From contig NZ_JBHUNT010000001.1 in the NCBI RefSeq assembly GCF_042685745.1, positions 4,030,001 through 4,094,000 of the forward strand: 64,000 bases of DNA. Direction: 5' to 3'. A program made the position numbers and the translations under genes. A model generated the notes under the pieces. The model was not told the origin of the DNA. It ran no database searches and worked only from the letters and a program-made list of their open reading frames with translations. Positions 51,406 to 60,057 of the stretch are shown here, piece after piece. Origin of the DNA: Prauserella_A oleivorans (GTDB lineage Bacteria > Actinomycetota > Actinomycetes > Mycobacteriales > Pseudonocardiaceae). The stretch's first letter is position 1, and every line of letters begins with the position of its first letter.

Positions 51406-52095
51406 CTACCGGCTCGGCGCGCGGACCTTCGCTGCGCGCGTCGACGGCCGGGGGCGCTTGGTCACGCCGACGGCCATGAGCGCGATGTCCACGTACCGGC
51501 CGGCCAGCTCCTCCGGGGCCAACGGCCCTCCGGGGTGGTACCAGCGCCCGATCGACTGGCACATGCCGAGGATCGCGCGGGCCGTCTCGTCCGGCAGCGA
51601 CGCGGTGAACACCCCCTGCCGGACACCCGCGCGCACGATGCCGGCCATGAGGTTCTCCACCTCCTTGCGCCGCGCCGCGTAGCGCTTGCGGTTCGGCGGG
51701 GAGAGGTGCCGCAGCTCGGGGTCGAGCGCGGCGAGCCGCACCCGGTGCGTCATGTACAGCACGATCGCCTCGACGACGTAGGCCAGCTGGAGGTCTGCGC
51801 GGTCCCCGCCCTCGGCCGCCGCCGCCTCGGCCCGCCATGCGACGTCCGTGGTGCCCATTTCGAGCAGGGTGGCGAAGACGCCTTCCTTGTTCTCGTGGTG
51901 ATAGTACAGCGACGGCACGGTCTGTCCGACGCGCCGGGCGATGTCGCGCACCGTGGTGCCGTGGAAGCCGTGCTCGTAGAACGCCTCCAGCGCGGCGGCG
52001 AGAATGGGCGTCAGTTCGAGAGGCTCGAAACGCCTCCAGTCGGCGCCGGCCTGCCCGGCCTCGCCACCGGACGCGGCGCCGTTTCTCCGTGCCAT
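51406..52095 (-). CDS. TetR family regulator (FadR/KstR2-like context)
   Basis: A 229-residue TetR regulator. The helix-turn-helix occupies about residues 30-75 (ILAAALEAFYEHGFHGTTVR, RVGQTVPSLYYHHENKEGVF). The ligand domain shows the KstR2/TetR_C pattern ending in GRYVDIALMAVGVTKRP. The ATG at 52095 has GGGAG directly adjacent, which is unusually close. It sits beside acyl-CoA metabolism genes on the same strand and is a candidate regulator for them. Confidence 0.87.
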   Translation of the reverse strand: MARRNGAASGGEAGQAGADWRRFEPLELTPILAAALEAFYEHGFHGTTVRDIARRVGQTVPSLYYHHENKEGVFATLLEMGTTDVAWRAEAAAAEGGDRADLQLAYVVEAIVLYMTHRVRLAALDPELRHLSPPNRKRYAARRKEVENLMAGIVRAGVRQGVFTASLPDETARAILGMCQSIGRWYHPGGPLAPEELAGRYVDIALMAVGVTKRPRPSTRAAKVRAPSR

Positions 52096-52195
52096 CTCCC
52101 AAGCCCATCGCGACGTTCCCGACCACCCAGCACGATACACACGCCCACCGTCGCCCGGCGTGCCGCCACGGCGGTCCGGAGTGGACAGTGTGGTG

Positions 52196-52238
52196 CGGTG
52201 GGCGGCAGCGCGGGCTGTCCCTGCGCTGCCGCCCACCG
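52196..52238. terminator. Hairpin terminator after the SDR gene
   Basis: A 16-bp stem CGGTGGGCGGCAGCGC (52196-52211) pairs with 52223-52238 around an 11-nt loop. It sits 2 bp beyond the SDR stop on the minus strand and separates that operon from the tetR gene. Confidence 0.85.
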
Positions 52239-52240
52239 GA

Positions 52241-53002
52241 TCAGCGCGGCGCCATGCGGATGGCGCCGTCGAGGCGGATCGTCTCGCCGTTGAGCATCGG
52301 GTTCTCGACGATGTGCCGGGCCAGCGCGGCGTACTCGCTGGGGTCACCGAGGCGCGACGGGTGCGGCACCTGCGCGCCGAGCGAGGTGATGGCCTCCTCC
52401 GGCAGGGTCGCGAACAGCGGCGTGTGGAACAGGCCGGGCGCGATGGTGACCACGCGGATCTTCAGGCTCGCCAGGTCCCGCGCGATGGGCAGCGTCATGC
52501 CGACGATGCCGCCCTTCGACGCCGAGTACGCCGCCTGCCCGATCTGCCCGTCGAAGGCCGCCACGGAGGCGGTGTTGATGATGACGCCGCGCTCCTCACC
52601 GATCTCCTCGGCCTGGGACATGCGCTCGGCCGCGAGGCGGATGACGTTGAACGTGCCGATCAGGTTGATGTTGATGACCTTGGTGAAGTCCGCCAGCGGG
52701 AAGGCGCCCTTCTTGGACACCGTCTTGATGGCGTTGCCGATGCCCGCGCAGTTGACGGCGATGCGCAACGGGCCGAGCTTCGCGGCCGCGTCCAGCGCGG
52801 CGGTGGCGTCCTCTTCCTTGGTGACGTCGCCCGCGGAGAACACGACGTTCTCGCCGAGCTCCTTGGCGATGGACTCGCCGTCCGATGACGGCAGGTCCAG
52901 GATCACGACCTTGGCGCCCTGTGCGTGGAGTTCGCGCACGGTGGCCAGGCCGAGGCCCGACGCCCCGCCGGTGACGACAGCGACTGCCCCCGCGATGTCC
53001 AT
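52241..53002 (-). CDS. SDR 3-hydroxyacyl-CoA dehydrogenase-like
   Basis: A 253-residue SDR close to type-II 3-hydroxyacyl-CoA dehydrogenase (17-beta-HSD10-like). Cofactor motif VTGGASGLGLATVRELHAQG with DLPSSDG after beta-2 suggests NAD. NCAGIG, the catalytic Ser in NTASVAAFDG and YSASKGG are present, and the C-terminal PHPSRLGDPSEYAALARHIV is typical. It lies 26 bp downstream of the nitronate-monooxygenase-like gene. Role: probably beta-oxidation of an imported or branched acyl-CoA. Confidence 0.9.
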   Translation of the reverse strand: MDIAGAVAVVTGGASGLGLATVRELHAQGAKVVILDLPSSDGESIAKELGENVVFSAGDVTKEEDATAALDAAAKLGPLRIAVNCAGIGNAIKTVSKKGAFPLADFTKVININLIGTFNVIRLAAERMSQAEEIGEERGVIINTASVAAFDGQIGQAAYSASKGGIVGMTLPIARDLASLKIRVVTIAPGLFHTPLFATLPEEAITSLGAQVPHPSRLGDPSEYAALARHIVENPMLNGETIRLDGAIRMAPR

Positions 53003-53028
53003 GAATCCTCTCCTTCGTGCCGTGCTGA

Positions 53029-54006
53029 TCAGGCGCCGACCGTGCCGGCGAGCCTGCCCTTGATGAGTTCCTCCGCCTCGGCGATGATGCGCTCGACGAG
53101 CTCGGCGACGGTCGGGATGTCGTGGATGAGCCCCTGCACCAGGCCGGCCGACCAAATGCCGCCGTCGATGTCGCCGTTCTCCAGGACCTCGATACGTCCC
53201 CGGTTGCCGGCGACCAGGTCGCGCACGTCCTCGAACTGCCCGCCCTCCTCGAGGATCTGGACGACCTGCCGACTGATCGCGTTGCGGGCGACCCGCGCGG
53301 TGTTGCGCAGCGGGCGGAAGATGAGGTCGGTGTCGCGCTCGGTCGCCTCGACCATGCGCTGTTTGACGTTGTCGTGCACCTGGGCTTCCTGCGTGGCCAC
53401 GAACCGCGTACCCATGTTGATGCCGTCCGCGCCCAGCGCCAGCGCCGCGACGAGGCCGCGGGCGTCGGCGAACCCGCCCGAGGCGATCATCGGGATCGTG
53501 ATCTTCTCCGCCGCCGCGGGAATGAGCACGAGCCCGGGGATGTCGTCCTCGCCGGGATGGCCGGCGCACTCGAAGCCGTCGATGGAAATGCCGTCCACAC
53601 CGAGTTCCTGTGCCTTGACGGCGTGCCGGACGCTCGTGCACTTGTGCAGCACCCTGACCCCGGCGGCGCGGAACGCGGGAAGGTGCTCGGCGGGGTTGAA
53701 GCCGGCGGTCTCGACGATCTTCACGCCGGAGTCGATGATGGCGTCGCGGTACTCGGCGTACGGTGGCGGGTTGATCGAGGGCAGGATCGTCAGGTTCACG
53801 CCGAAGGGCTTGTCCGTCATGTCGCGGCAGCGCGCGATCTCCTTGGCGAGATCCTCGGGGGTGGGCTGCGTCAGCGCGGTGATGAAGCCGAGGGCGCCCG
53901 CGTTTGCGACGGCGGAGACCAGTTCCGCCCGGCCGACCCACTGCATGCCGCCCTGCACGATCGGGTGTTCGATCCCGAATTCGGCGCAGAACTTCGTGTG
54001 CACCAT
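53029..54006 (-). CDS. Nitronate monooxygenase family (NPD) flavoprotein
   Basis: A 325-residue TIM-barrel flavoprotein of the nitronate monooxygenase/enoyl reductase (FabK-like) family. Visible features are EHPIVQGGMQWVGRAELVSA, GFITALTQPTPEDL, the IDGFECAGHPGEDDIPGLVL block with its catalytic-type His, and ASGGFADARGLVAALALGAD for FMN phosphate binding. Many actinobacterial homologues next to beta-oxidation genes have unknown substrates, for example in steroid or acyl-CoA pathways. Divergent from the thiolase gene, start ATG at 54006. Confidence 0.88.
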   Translation of the reverse strand: MVHTKFCAEFGIEHPIVQGGMQWVGRAELVSAVANAGALGFITALTQPTPEDLAKEIARCRDMTDKPFGVNLTILPSINPPPYAEYRDAIIDSGVKIVETAGFNPAEHLPAFRAAGVRVLHKCTSVRHAVKAQELGVDGISIDGFECAGHPGEDDIPGLVLIPAAAEKITIPMIASGGFADARGLVAALALGADGINMGTRFVATQEAQVHDNVKQRMVEATERDTDLIFRPLRNTARVARNAISRQVVQILEEGGQFEDVRDLVAGNRGRIEVLENGDIDGGIWSAGLVQGLIHDIPTVAELVERIIAEAEELIKGRLAGTVGA

Positions 54007-54058
54007 CGCGCGAGTTCCTTCCTGCCGCCCTGCAGTCCGCGACCGGAGCGTAGCCACT

Positions 54059-54156
54059 TAACGAGCGATAGCTCTCGCCACGTGACCTACGTCTCCCCCC
54101 ACGTCCGGCGGGGGCGGGAACCTTGACACGCCGAGAGCACTTATCGATCGTTATAT
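54059..54156. promoter_or_regulatory. Divergent promoter region with an inverted pair of 13-mers
   Basis: TAACGAGCGATAG at 54059-54071 and, on the other strand, TAACGATCGATAAG (plus-strand 54140-54153) form a matching inverted pair about 80 bp apart. They flank the two divergent starts (54006 and 54199). A TTGACA lies at 54123-54128 and TTATAT at 54151-54156. The pair suggests one regulator, probably the nearby TetR protein, controlling both directions. Confidence 0.55.
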
Positions 54157-54198
54157 CAGCGCAGAGGCGCCATCGGAGACGCCGAGAAGGGACCGCCC

Positions 54199-55392
54199 AT
54201 GACCACCGCGGTAATCGTGGACGTCGTTCGTACCCCGTCGGGCAAGGGCAAACCCGGCGGTCAGCTGTCCGGAATCCACCCCGCCGACCTGCTCTCCCGC
54301 GTGTTGCGTGGTCTCGTCGAGCGTAACGATCTCGATCCCGGCCTCGTCGACGACGTGATCGGCGGCTGTGTCGGACAGGCCTCCGAGCAGGCCCTCAACA
54401 TCACGCGCAACGCGGTCCTCGGCGCCGGCTTCCCCGAGTCGGTCCCTGCCACCACGGTCGACCGGCAGTGCGGGTCGAGCCAGCAGTCGGCGCACTTCGC
54501 GGCGCAGGGCGTGATCGCGGGGGCCTATGACGTCGTCATCGCCTGCGGTGTCGAGTCGATGAGCCGCGTGCCGATGGGCACGTCACCGATGGGCAAGGAT
54601 GCGTTCGGCCCTGCCGTCACGGCCCGCTACCCCGACGGACTCGTCGGCCAGGGTATCTCGGCCGAGATCATCGCGGGCCGCTGGAAGCTGGACCGGACCA
54701 CACTCGACGAGTTCTCGGCGCGCTCGCACGCCCGGGCGGCCGCGACCGCCGCGGCGGGCGGCTTCGACGGCGAGATCCTGCCCGTCACCGTCACCGGTGA
54801 GGACGGCACCGAGCGCACGGTCACCACGGACGAGACCGTCCGCGCGAACACCACCGTGGACGGCCTCGCCGGGCTGAAGCCGTCGTTCTACGACGCCGAC
54901 CTCGGCGCACGGTTCCCGGAGATCGGCTGGCGCATCACGCCGGGCAACTCGTCGCCGCTCACCGACGGCGCGTCGGCGGCGCTCATCATGAGCGAGGAGA
55001 AGGCCGCGGCCCTGGGCCTGACGCCGAAGGCGCGGTTCCACAGCTTCGCCGTCACGGGCAGCGACCCGCTGCTCATGCTCACCGGCGTCATCCCCGCCAC
55101 CCAGAAGATCCTCGACCGGTCGGGAATGTCCATCGAGGACATCGACGCCTACGAGGTGAACGAGGCGTTCGCACCGGTGCCGCTGGTGTGGCAGCGCGAA
55201 CTCAACGCCGACCCCGAGAAGCTCAACCCGCGCGGCGGGGCGATCGCGCTCGGCCACCCGCTCGGCGCGTCCGGCACCCGGCTGCTCGCGACCCTGGTCG
55301 GTCAGCTGCAGGCGACCGGCGGCCGGTACGGCCTGCAGACCATGTGCGAGGGCGGCGGCATGGCCAACGCCACGATCATCGAGCGGCTCTAG
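54199..55392 (+). CDS. Thiolase family protein (acetyl-CoA C-acyltransferase)
   Basis: A 397-residue thiolase. The nucleophile is the Cys in DRQCGSSQQSAHFAAQG; the His is in GGAIALGHPLGASGTRLL, and the second Cys in MCEGGGMANATIIERL. VNEAFAPVPLVW carries the conserved Asn-Glu-Ala-Phe. It would cleave a 3-ketoacyl-CoA with CoA. It probably works with the SDR and NPD genes divergently encoded. GAAGGG precedes the ATG. Confidence 0.93.
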   Translation: MTTAVIVDVVRTPSGKGKPGGQLSGIHPADLLSRVLRGLVERNDLDPGLVDDVIGGCVGQASEQALNITRNAVLGAGFPESVPATTVDRQCGSSQQSAHFAAQGVIAGAYDVVIACGVESMSRVPMGTSPMGKDAFGPAVTARYPDGLVGQGISAEIIAGRWKLDRTTLDEFSARSHARAAATAAAGGFDGEILPVTVTGEDGTERTVTTDETVRANTTVDGLAGLKPSFYDADLGARFPEIGWRITPGNSSPLTDGASAALIMSEEKAAALGLTPKARFHSFAVTGSDPLLMLTGVIPATQKILDRSGMSIEDIDAYEVNEAFAPVPLVWQRELNADPEKLNPRGGAIALGHPLGASGTRLLATLVGQLQATGGRYGLQTMCEGGGMANATIIERL

Positions 55393-55409
55393 CGAGCCCT
55401 CCCCCGTAC

Positions 55410-55446
55410 CGGGGCGGCGACGGCGGTGTTCGGCGTCGCCGCCCCG
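55410..55446. terminator. Hairpin terminator after the thiolase gene
   Basis: CGGGGCGGCGACG (55410-55422) pairs perfectly with CGTCGCCGCCCCG (55434-55446) over an 11-nt loop, 17 bp after the thiolase stop. The stem contains no U-tract, typical for high-GC actinobacteria. Confidence 0.8.
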
Positions 55447-55510
55447 CATCATGTCCGTCTACTGTGGCATGACACGATTCATGCCGCCGACGCATCGAGG
55501 TGACACAACA

Positions 55511-56605
55511 GTGGCTGGACCGCTCACCGGTCTCAAGGTCGTCGAACTGCCCGGGATCGGGCCCGCGCCGCACGCGGCGATGGTGCTCGCCGACCTGGGC
55601 GCCGACGTCGTTCGTATCGAGCGGCCCTCGGGGTCGCTCGATGTGAGCGGCGGCAAGCCGGATCACGTGATGCGCGGCAAGCGGTCCGTGGCGGCGAACC
55701 TCAAGACCGACGAGGGCCGGCAGCTGGTGCTGCGGCTGGTGGCGAAGGCCGACGTTCTCATCGAGGGCTTCCGGCCGGGCGTGGCCGAGCGGCTGGGTGT
55801 CGGACCGGACGACTGCCACGCGGTGAACCCCCGGCTCGTCTACGGCCGGATGACCGGCTGGGGCCAGGACGGGCCGCTGGCGCAGCGCGCCGGCCACGAC
55901 ATCAACTACATCAGCCTCACCGGGGTGCTGCACGCCGTCGGCAGGCAGGACGAGGCGCCGGTGCCGCCGCTCAACCTCGTCGGTGACTTCGGCGGCGGGT
56001 CGATGTTGCTGCTCACCGGCGTGCTGTCGGCGTTGTGGGAGCGCGAGCGCTCCGGCGAGGGCCAGGTGGTCGACGCCGCGATGGTCGACGGCGCGAGCGT
56101 GCTGGCCCAGATGGTATGGGCGTTGCGCGGGGTCGGCGCCTGGTCGACGGAGCGCGCGGCCAACCTGCTCGACGGGGGCGCGCCATTCTACGACACGTAT
56201 GTCTGCGCCGACGGACGGTACGTCGCGGTCGGTGCGCTCGAGCCCCAGTTCTACGCCGCGCTGCTCGACGGGCTCGGCCTCGATCCGGCCGAGCTCCCCG
56301 ACCAGAACGACCGGTCCGGCTGGCCTGTGCTGCGCGCGCGACTCACCCAGGTGTTCGCCAGCCGGACGCGGGACGAGTGGGCGAAGGTGTTCGCCGACAC
56401 CGACGCGTGCGTCACGCCGGTGCTGACCTTCGACGAGGTCGCCGACCACCCGCACGTCGCGGCCCGGCAGACGCTCATCGAGATCGACGGCGTGGTGCAG
56501 CCCGCGCCCTCTCCCCGCTTCTCCCGCACGGCGCCCGACACCCCGGCCGGTCCACCGAAACCGGGTTCGGGCAACGACGAGGTGCTGCGCGACTGGCAGG
56601 CGTGA
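55511..56605 (+). CDS. mcr: Class III CoA-transferase fold, alpha-methylacyl-CoA racemase-like
   Basis: A 364-residue protein of the CaiB/BaiF family, matching alpha-methylacyl-CoA racemase (MCR/AMACR) in length and motifs. The catalytic His and Asp lie in GHDINYISLTG and GDFGGGS, and a family Glu in the later segment is likely present. MCR epimerises 2-methylacyl-CoAs so that (S)-forms enter beta-oxidation, which fits steroid or branched-chain catabolism here. The GTG at 55511 (AGPLTGLKVVEL) is preferred by family length; ATGs upstream add a non-homologous extension. Confidence 0.87.
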   Translation: MAGPLTGLKVVELPGIGPAPHAAMVLADLGADVVRIERPSGSLDVSGGKPDHVMRGKRSVAANLKTDEGRQLVLRLVAKADVLIEGFRPGVAERLGVGPDDCHAVNPRLVYGRMTGWGQDGPLAQRAGHDINYISLTGVLHAVGRQDEAPVPPLNLVGDFGGGSMLLLTGVLSALWERERSGEGQVVDAAMVDGASVLAQMVWALRGVGAWSTERAANLLDGGAPFYDTYVCADGRYVAVGALEPQFYAALLDGLGLDPAELPDQNDRSGWPVLRARLTQVFASRTRDEWAKVFADTDACVTPVLTFDEVADHPHVAARQTLIEIDGVVQPAPSPRFSRTAPDTPAGPPKPGSGNDEVLRDWQA

Positions 56606-56654
56606 CCCTCCGGCCGATCCCGGGTGCGCCGCCGGGCACACCCGGGTTGGCAGG

Positions 56655-56858
56655 ATGAGCGGCATGGCCGCACCCGAGATTCCCCGGCGCGTCGTCCGCG
56701 GCATGGCCGTGCTCACCGCGGTCGCCGTCGCTCTGTTCGTCATGATGGTCGCGATGTACGAACCGAACGGCGGTATGTGGTTCTTCGGGTGCGTGATGCT
56801 GCTCAGCGCAGTCGCCTTCTGGGCGGCGTACTTCGCCCAGCGCAGGCGGGGCCGGTGA
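56655..56858 (+). CDS. Small two-helix membrane protein
   Basis: A 67-residue protein, or 64 residues if the ATG at 56664 is used (AGGA 8 nt upstream). Two hydrophobic helices, MAVLTAVAVALFVMMVAM and MWFFGCVMLLSAVAFWAAYF, are joined by a short loop, with a basic C-terminus (QRRRGR). No family recognised; typical of small actinobacterial inner-membrane proteins. It converges with the hydrolase gene, 17 bp away. Confidence 0.65.
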   Translation: MSGMAAPEIPRRVVRGMAVLTAVAVALFVMMVAMYEPNGGMWFFGCVMLLSAVAFWAAYFAQRRRGR

Positions 56859-56875
56859 GCCACGCCTGGCACAGG

Positions 56876-57559
56876 TCAGATCGTCGACCGTAGCGACGTG
56901 CGCAGTACCGGCGCCCCACCGGACCGGAACCGTTCGAGAAACAGCAGGATCTCGGCTGCCACGCTGCGGTGGTGGGCATCGTGCAGGACGTCGTGGCCGC
57001 TGTCGGCAACACTCACGAGCCGCACCCGCGGCCAGCTCGCCACCCGCTGCCGGACCCGCAGCGACGGGGACAGCACGTCCGCCTCCCCGTGCAGGACCAG
57101 CGTGGACACCGTCGGCACGCCGATCATCGGGCGCGGCGGGCTCCGGAGCAGTTCACCGTGCCGGACGTCGTCGCTCACCCGCAGCGCCGCCTGCCGATCC
57201 GGGTCGGCGACTCGCCACGCGATCTCCTCATCGCGACCGACCGGCCGCGCGGGCCTCCACTCGGGATCACCGGGCAAGCCGGCCAGCACCAGGGCGGACA
57301 CCGGCATCCGTTGTGCCGCCTCGAGCGCCACATGCGCGCCGGTGTCGGCTCCGAGCAGGAACCATGGGTGCTCGGCCCGGACCACCGGCTCGCCGGGTGC
57401 GGTCACCTCCACCCGGTAGCCCTCAGCAGCCAACCGGGTGGCCAAGCGCCGGTAACGACCGATGCGCTCGCCACGGCCCGGAAGGACGACGACCGTGCCT
57501 CTCCGTACGCCGTCGGGCGTCCACGTGCGGCCGGCGGGCCGGTGCTCGACAATCGTCAT
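56876..57559 (-). CDS. Alpha/beta hydrolase-like protein in the sulfur operon
   Basis: A 227-residue alpha/beta-hydrolase-fold protein. An early strand-loop is VVVLPGRGERIGRYRRLATRL. The elbow region reads FLLGADTGAHVALEA, where an Asp sits at the nucleophile position (GADTG), and the late VLHGEADVLSPSLRV and SGHDVLHD supply the acid and His. An Asp nucleophile occurs in some hydrolases (haloalkane dehalogenase/epoxide hydrolase-like), so it could hydrolyse an ester or other bond in a sulfur compound. ATGA overlap with the MFS gene. It is the last gene of the operon. Confidence 0.75.
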   Translation of the reverse strand: MTIVEHRPAGRTWTPDGVRRGTVVVLPGRGERIGRYRRLATRLAAEGYRVEVTAPGEPVVRAEHPWFLLGADTGAHVALEAAQRMPVSALVLAGLPGDPEWRPARPVGRDEEIAWRVADPDRQAALRVSDDVRHGELLRSPPRPMIGVPTVSTLVLHGEADVLSPSLRVRQRVASWPRVRLVSVADSGHDVLHDAHHRSVAAEILLFLERFRSGGAPVLRTSLRSTI

Positions 57560-58884
57560 CCCGGCTCCCCCGTCAGATGCAGGTCGCGCCGCCGGATCGC
57601 CGCGGTGGCCCCCGCACTCACCACGGCGACGGCCACCAGGTACGCGCACACCCACCCGATGCCGCCGCCTCCGGCCGCGACCAGTGCGGTGACGAGCATC
57701 GGGGTCAGCCCCGACGCATAGATCCCCGAGAACTGGTACACAAAGGACATCCCGGTGTAGCGCGTCCGGGTCGGGAAGAGCTGCGCGAACAACGTCCCCT
57801 CCGGCGCGTAGCTGACCGCGTACGCCACGCCGAGTGTCAGCACCAGCACGGTTCCCACCACGATCGGCTCCTTCGTCTGGAAACCGAGGAACGCCGGGTA
57901 CACCGACAGCCCGAACAGGACCATACCGGCCAGATAACCGGTGCGTGCTCCGTACCGGTCGGCCACCCGGCCCATCACCGGAATCAGGGCCGCCATCAAT
58001 GCGGCGCCGGCCGTCACCGCGATCAGCACGGGCGTCCGGTCGAGGCCGAGCGTCGTGGTGCAGTAGGTGAGCGCGAACACCGCCCAGGTGTTGAAGGCCA
58101 CTCCGTCGCCCCACCGGGCCAGCAGGCCGAGCACCACGTGTCGCCGGCTCGCCCGGTCGCGGAACAGCTCGACGAACGGCACGACGTCGCGGGACGTCGC
58201 TCCCGCGCGCATCCGTTCGAACTCCGGCGTCTCCTCGACCCGGAGACGCACCAGCAGCCCGACGACCACCAGCACGATGCTGAGCAGGAACGCCGCGCGC
58301 CAGCCGTAGGACAGGAACTGCTCCTCGTCCATCAGCCGGCCCAGCAGCGCGAACAACCCGGTGCCGAGCGCGAGTCCGATGCCGAGGCCGACCTGCGGCC
58401 AGCTGCCGTACCAGCCGCGCCGGCCCACCGGGGCGTACTCGACGGCGAGCAGCACCGCACCGGCCCACTCGCCGCCGATGGCAAGCCCCTGCAGCACCCG
58501 CAGCACCACGAGCAGGATCGGCGCCACGACTCCGGCCTGAGCGTAGGTCGGGAGTAGACCGACCAGGGCCGTCGCGACGCCCATGATGAGCATCGTCGCG
58601 ACGAGGGTGCGTTTGCGTCCGAGACGGTCACCGATGTGGCCGAACAGGACCGCGCCGACCGGCCGCGCGATGAATCCCACGAAGAACGTCGCGAACGACA
58701 GCATGGTGCCGACGACGTCGTTGCCCGCCGGGAAGAACAGTGGGCCGAACACGAGGCTCGACGCTGTGCTGTAGAGGAAGAAGTCGTACCACTCGACGGT
58801 GGTGCCGATCATGCTCGACGCCAGCACCGTCCGGTGCCTGACCGGCGTGGGAGCAGCCCGTGCCGCACTGACGCCCAGGATCAC
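57556..58884 (-). CDS. MFS transporter, metabolite:H+ symporter (MHS) type
   Basis: A 442-residue transporter with 12 predicted helices. The N-terminal SSMIGTTVEWYDFFLYSTAS and FIARPVGAVLFGHIGDRLGRKRTL (the MFS loop 2-3 motif) and RVLQGLAIGGEWAGAVLL mark the MHS (ShiA/KgtP) subfamily of organic-anion symporters. It probably imports the organosulfur substrate of the operon. The GTG at 58884 overlaps the monooxygenase stop as GTGA. Confidence 0.92.
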   Translation of the reverse strand: MILGVSAARAAPTPVRHRTVLASSMIGTTVEWYDFFLYSTASSLVFGPLFFPAGNDVVGTMLSFATFFVGFIARPVGAVLFGHIGDRLGRKRTLVATMLIMGVATALVGLLPTYAQAGVVAPILLVVLRVLQGLAIGGEWAGAVLLAVEYAPVGRRGWYGSWPQVGLGIGLALGTGLFALLGRLMDEEQFLSYGWRAAFLLSIVLVVVGLLVRLRVEETPEFERMRAGATSRDVVPFVELFRDRASRRHVVLGLLARWGDGVAFNTWAVFALTYCTTTLGLDRTPVLIAVTAGAALMAALIPVMGRVADRYGARTGYLAGMVLFGLSVYPAFLGFQTKEPIVVGTVLVLTLGVAYAVSYAPEGTLFAQLFPTRTRYTGMSFVYQFSGIYASGLTPMLVTALVAAGGGGIGWVCAYLVAVAVVSAGATAAIRRRDLHLTGEPG

Positions 58885-60032
58885 CGGGCGGCTCCGGCGA
58901 ACGGGATGCTCACGTCCTCTTCGCCGACCGCACCGTCCGGGTGCTCCCACAGCCCCCGGCTGCGCAGGATCGGCAGCACACCCTCCCCGAACCAGTACGC
59001 CTCCTCCAGGTGCGGGTGCCCGGACAGGATGAATTCGTCGATGCCGAGCGCGTGGTACTCCTCGATGCGCTCGGCGACCTGCGTGTGGCTCCCGACGAGC
59101 GCGGTCCCGGCGCCGCCGCGGACGAGGCCGACCCCGGCCCACAGGTTCGGGTAGATCTCGAGGTCGTCGCGCGAACCACGGTGGAGATCGAGCATGCGCT
59201 GCTGCCCGGTGGACTCGCTGCGGGACAGTCCACGCTGGACGTTCTCGATCAGCGCCGGATCGAGCGCGTCGAGCAGCCGGTTCGCCTCGGCCCACGCCGC
59301 CTCGGCGGTGTCGCGGGCGATGACGTGCAGGCGGATGCCGAAGCGGATGTCCCGGCCGCGGTCGGCGGCGAGCTTGCGGATCCAGGCGATCTTCTCGGCG
59401 ACGGCAGCCGGCGGCTCGCCCCAGGTCAGGTACACGTCGGCGTGCTCGGCGGCGACCTCGCCCGCGGCGGGCGAGGACCCACCGAAGTAGATGTCCGGCA
59501 CCGGATCCGGGAGCCGGGAGAGCCGGGCGTCCTCCACACGCAGGTGCGTGCCCTGGTGGGTGACCCGCTCGCCCCGCCACAACGCCCGCACGATCTCCAG
59601 GAACTCGCCGGTACGGGCGTAGCGGCCGTCCTTGTCGAGGAAGTCGCCGTAAGCGCGCTGCTCGTGGCTCTCGCCGCCGGTGACGACGTTGAGCAGGAGC
59701 CGCCTGCCCGAGTGCCGCTGGAACGTCGCGGCCATCTGCGCGGCGAGTGTCGGGGAGGTGAGCCCCGGCCGGAAGGCGACGAGGAACTTCAGCCTGCGCG
59801 ACAGACCGGCGAGCATGGCCGTGGTGAGCCACGCGTCCTCGCACCACGCGCCGGTGGGCGTGAGCGCCGCCTCGAACCCGAGCTGCTCGGCGCTGCGGGC
59901 GATCTGGCCGAGGTACGCGAGCGTGGCCGGCCGGCTCTGGCCGGTGGTGCCTGTCGGCACGCCGTGGCCGCCGCCCACGAGGTAGCGGCTGTCGCCGTAA
60001 GTGGGCAGGAACCAGTGGAACGTCAACGACAT
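58881..60032 (-). CDS. LLM-class alkanesulfonate monooxygenase (SsuD-like), second copy
   Basis: A 383-residue FMNH2-dependent monooxygenase, paralogous to the protein at 35044-36201, with the same diagnostic stretches: LTFHWFLPTYGDSR, PTGAWCEDAWLTTAML, VAFRPGLTSPTLAAQMAATF, LLNVVTGGESHEQRAYGD, PDPVPDIYFGGSSPAA and GSHTQVAERIEEYHALGIDE. It differs in having a longer N-terminal loop (VGGGHGVPTGTTGQS). The ssuE gene 25 bp upstream supplies reduced flavin. The start ATG at 60032 follows AAAGG 9 nt away. Confidence 0.92.
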   Translation of the reverse strand: MSLTFHWFLPTYGDSRYLVGGGHGVPTGTTGQSRPATLAYLGQIARSAEQLGFEAALTPTGAWCEDAWLTTAMLAGLSRRLKFLVAFRPGLTSPTLAAQMAATFQRHSGRRLLLNVVTGGESHEQRAYGDFLDKDGRYARTGEFLEIVRALWRGERVTHQGTHLRVEDARLSRLPDPVPDIYFGGSSPAAGEVAAEHADVYLTWGEPPAAVAEKIAWIRKLAADRGRDIRFGIRLHVIARDTAEAAWAEANRLLDALDPALIENVQRGLSRSESTGQQRMLDLHRGSRDDLEIYPNLWAGVGLVRGGAGTALVGSHTQVAERIEEYHALGIDEFILSGHPHLEEAYWFGEGVLPILRSRGLWEHPDGAVGEEDVSIPFAGAAR

Positions 60033-60057
60033 CGGGGCGAACCTTTCTCGGACGCGG

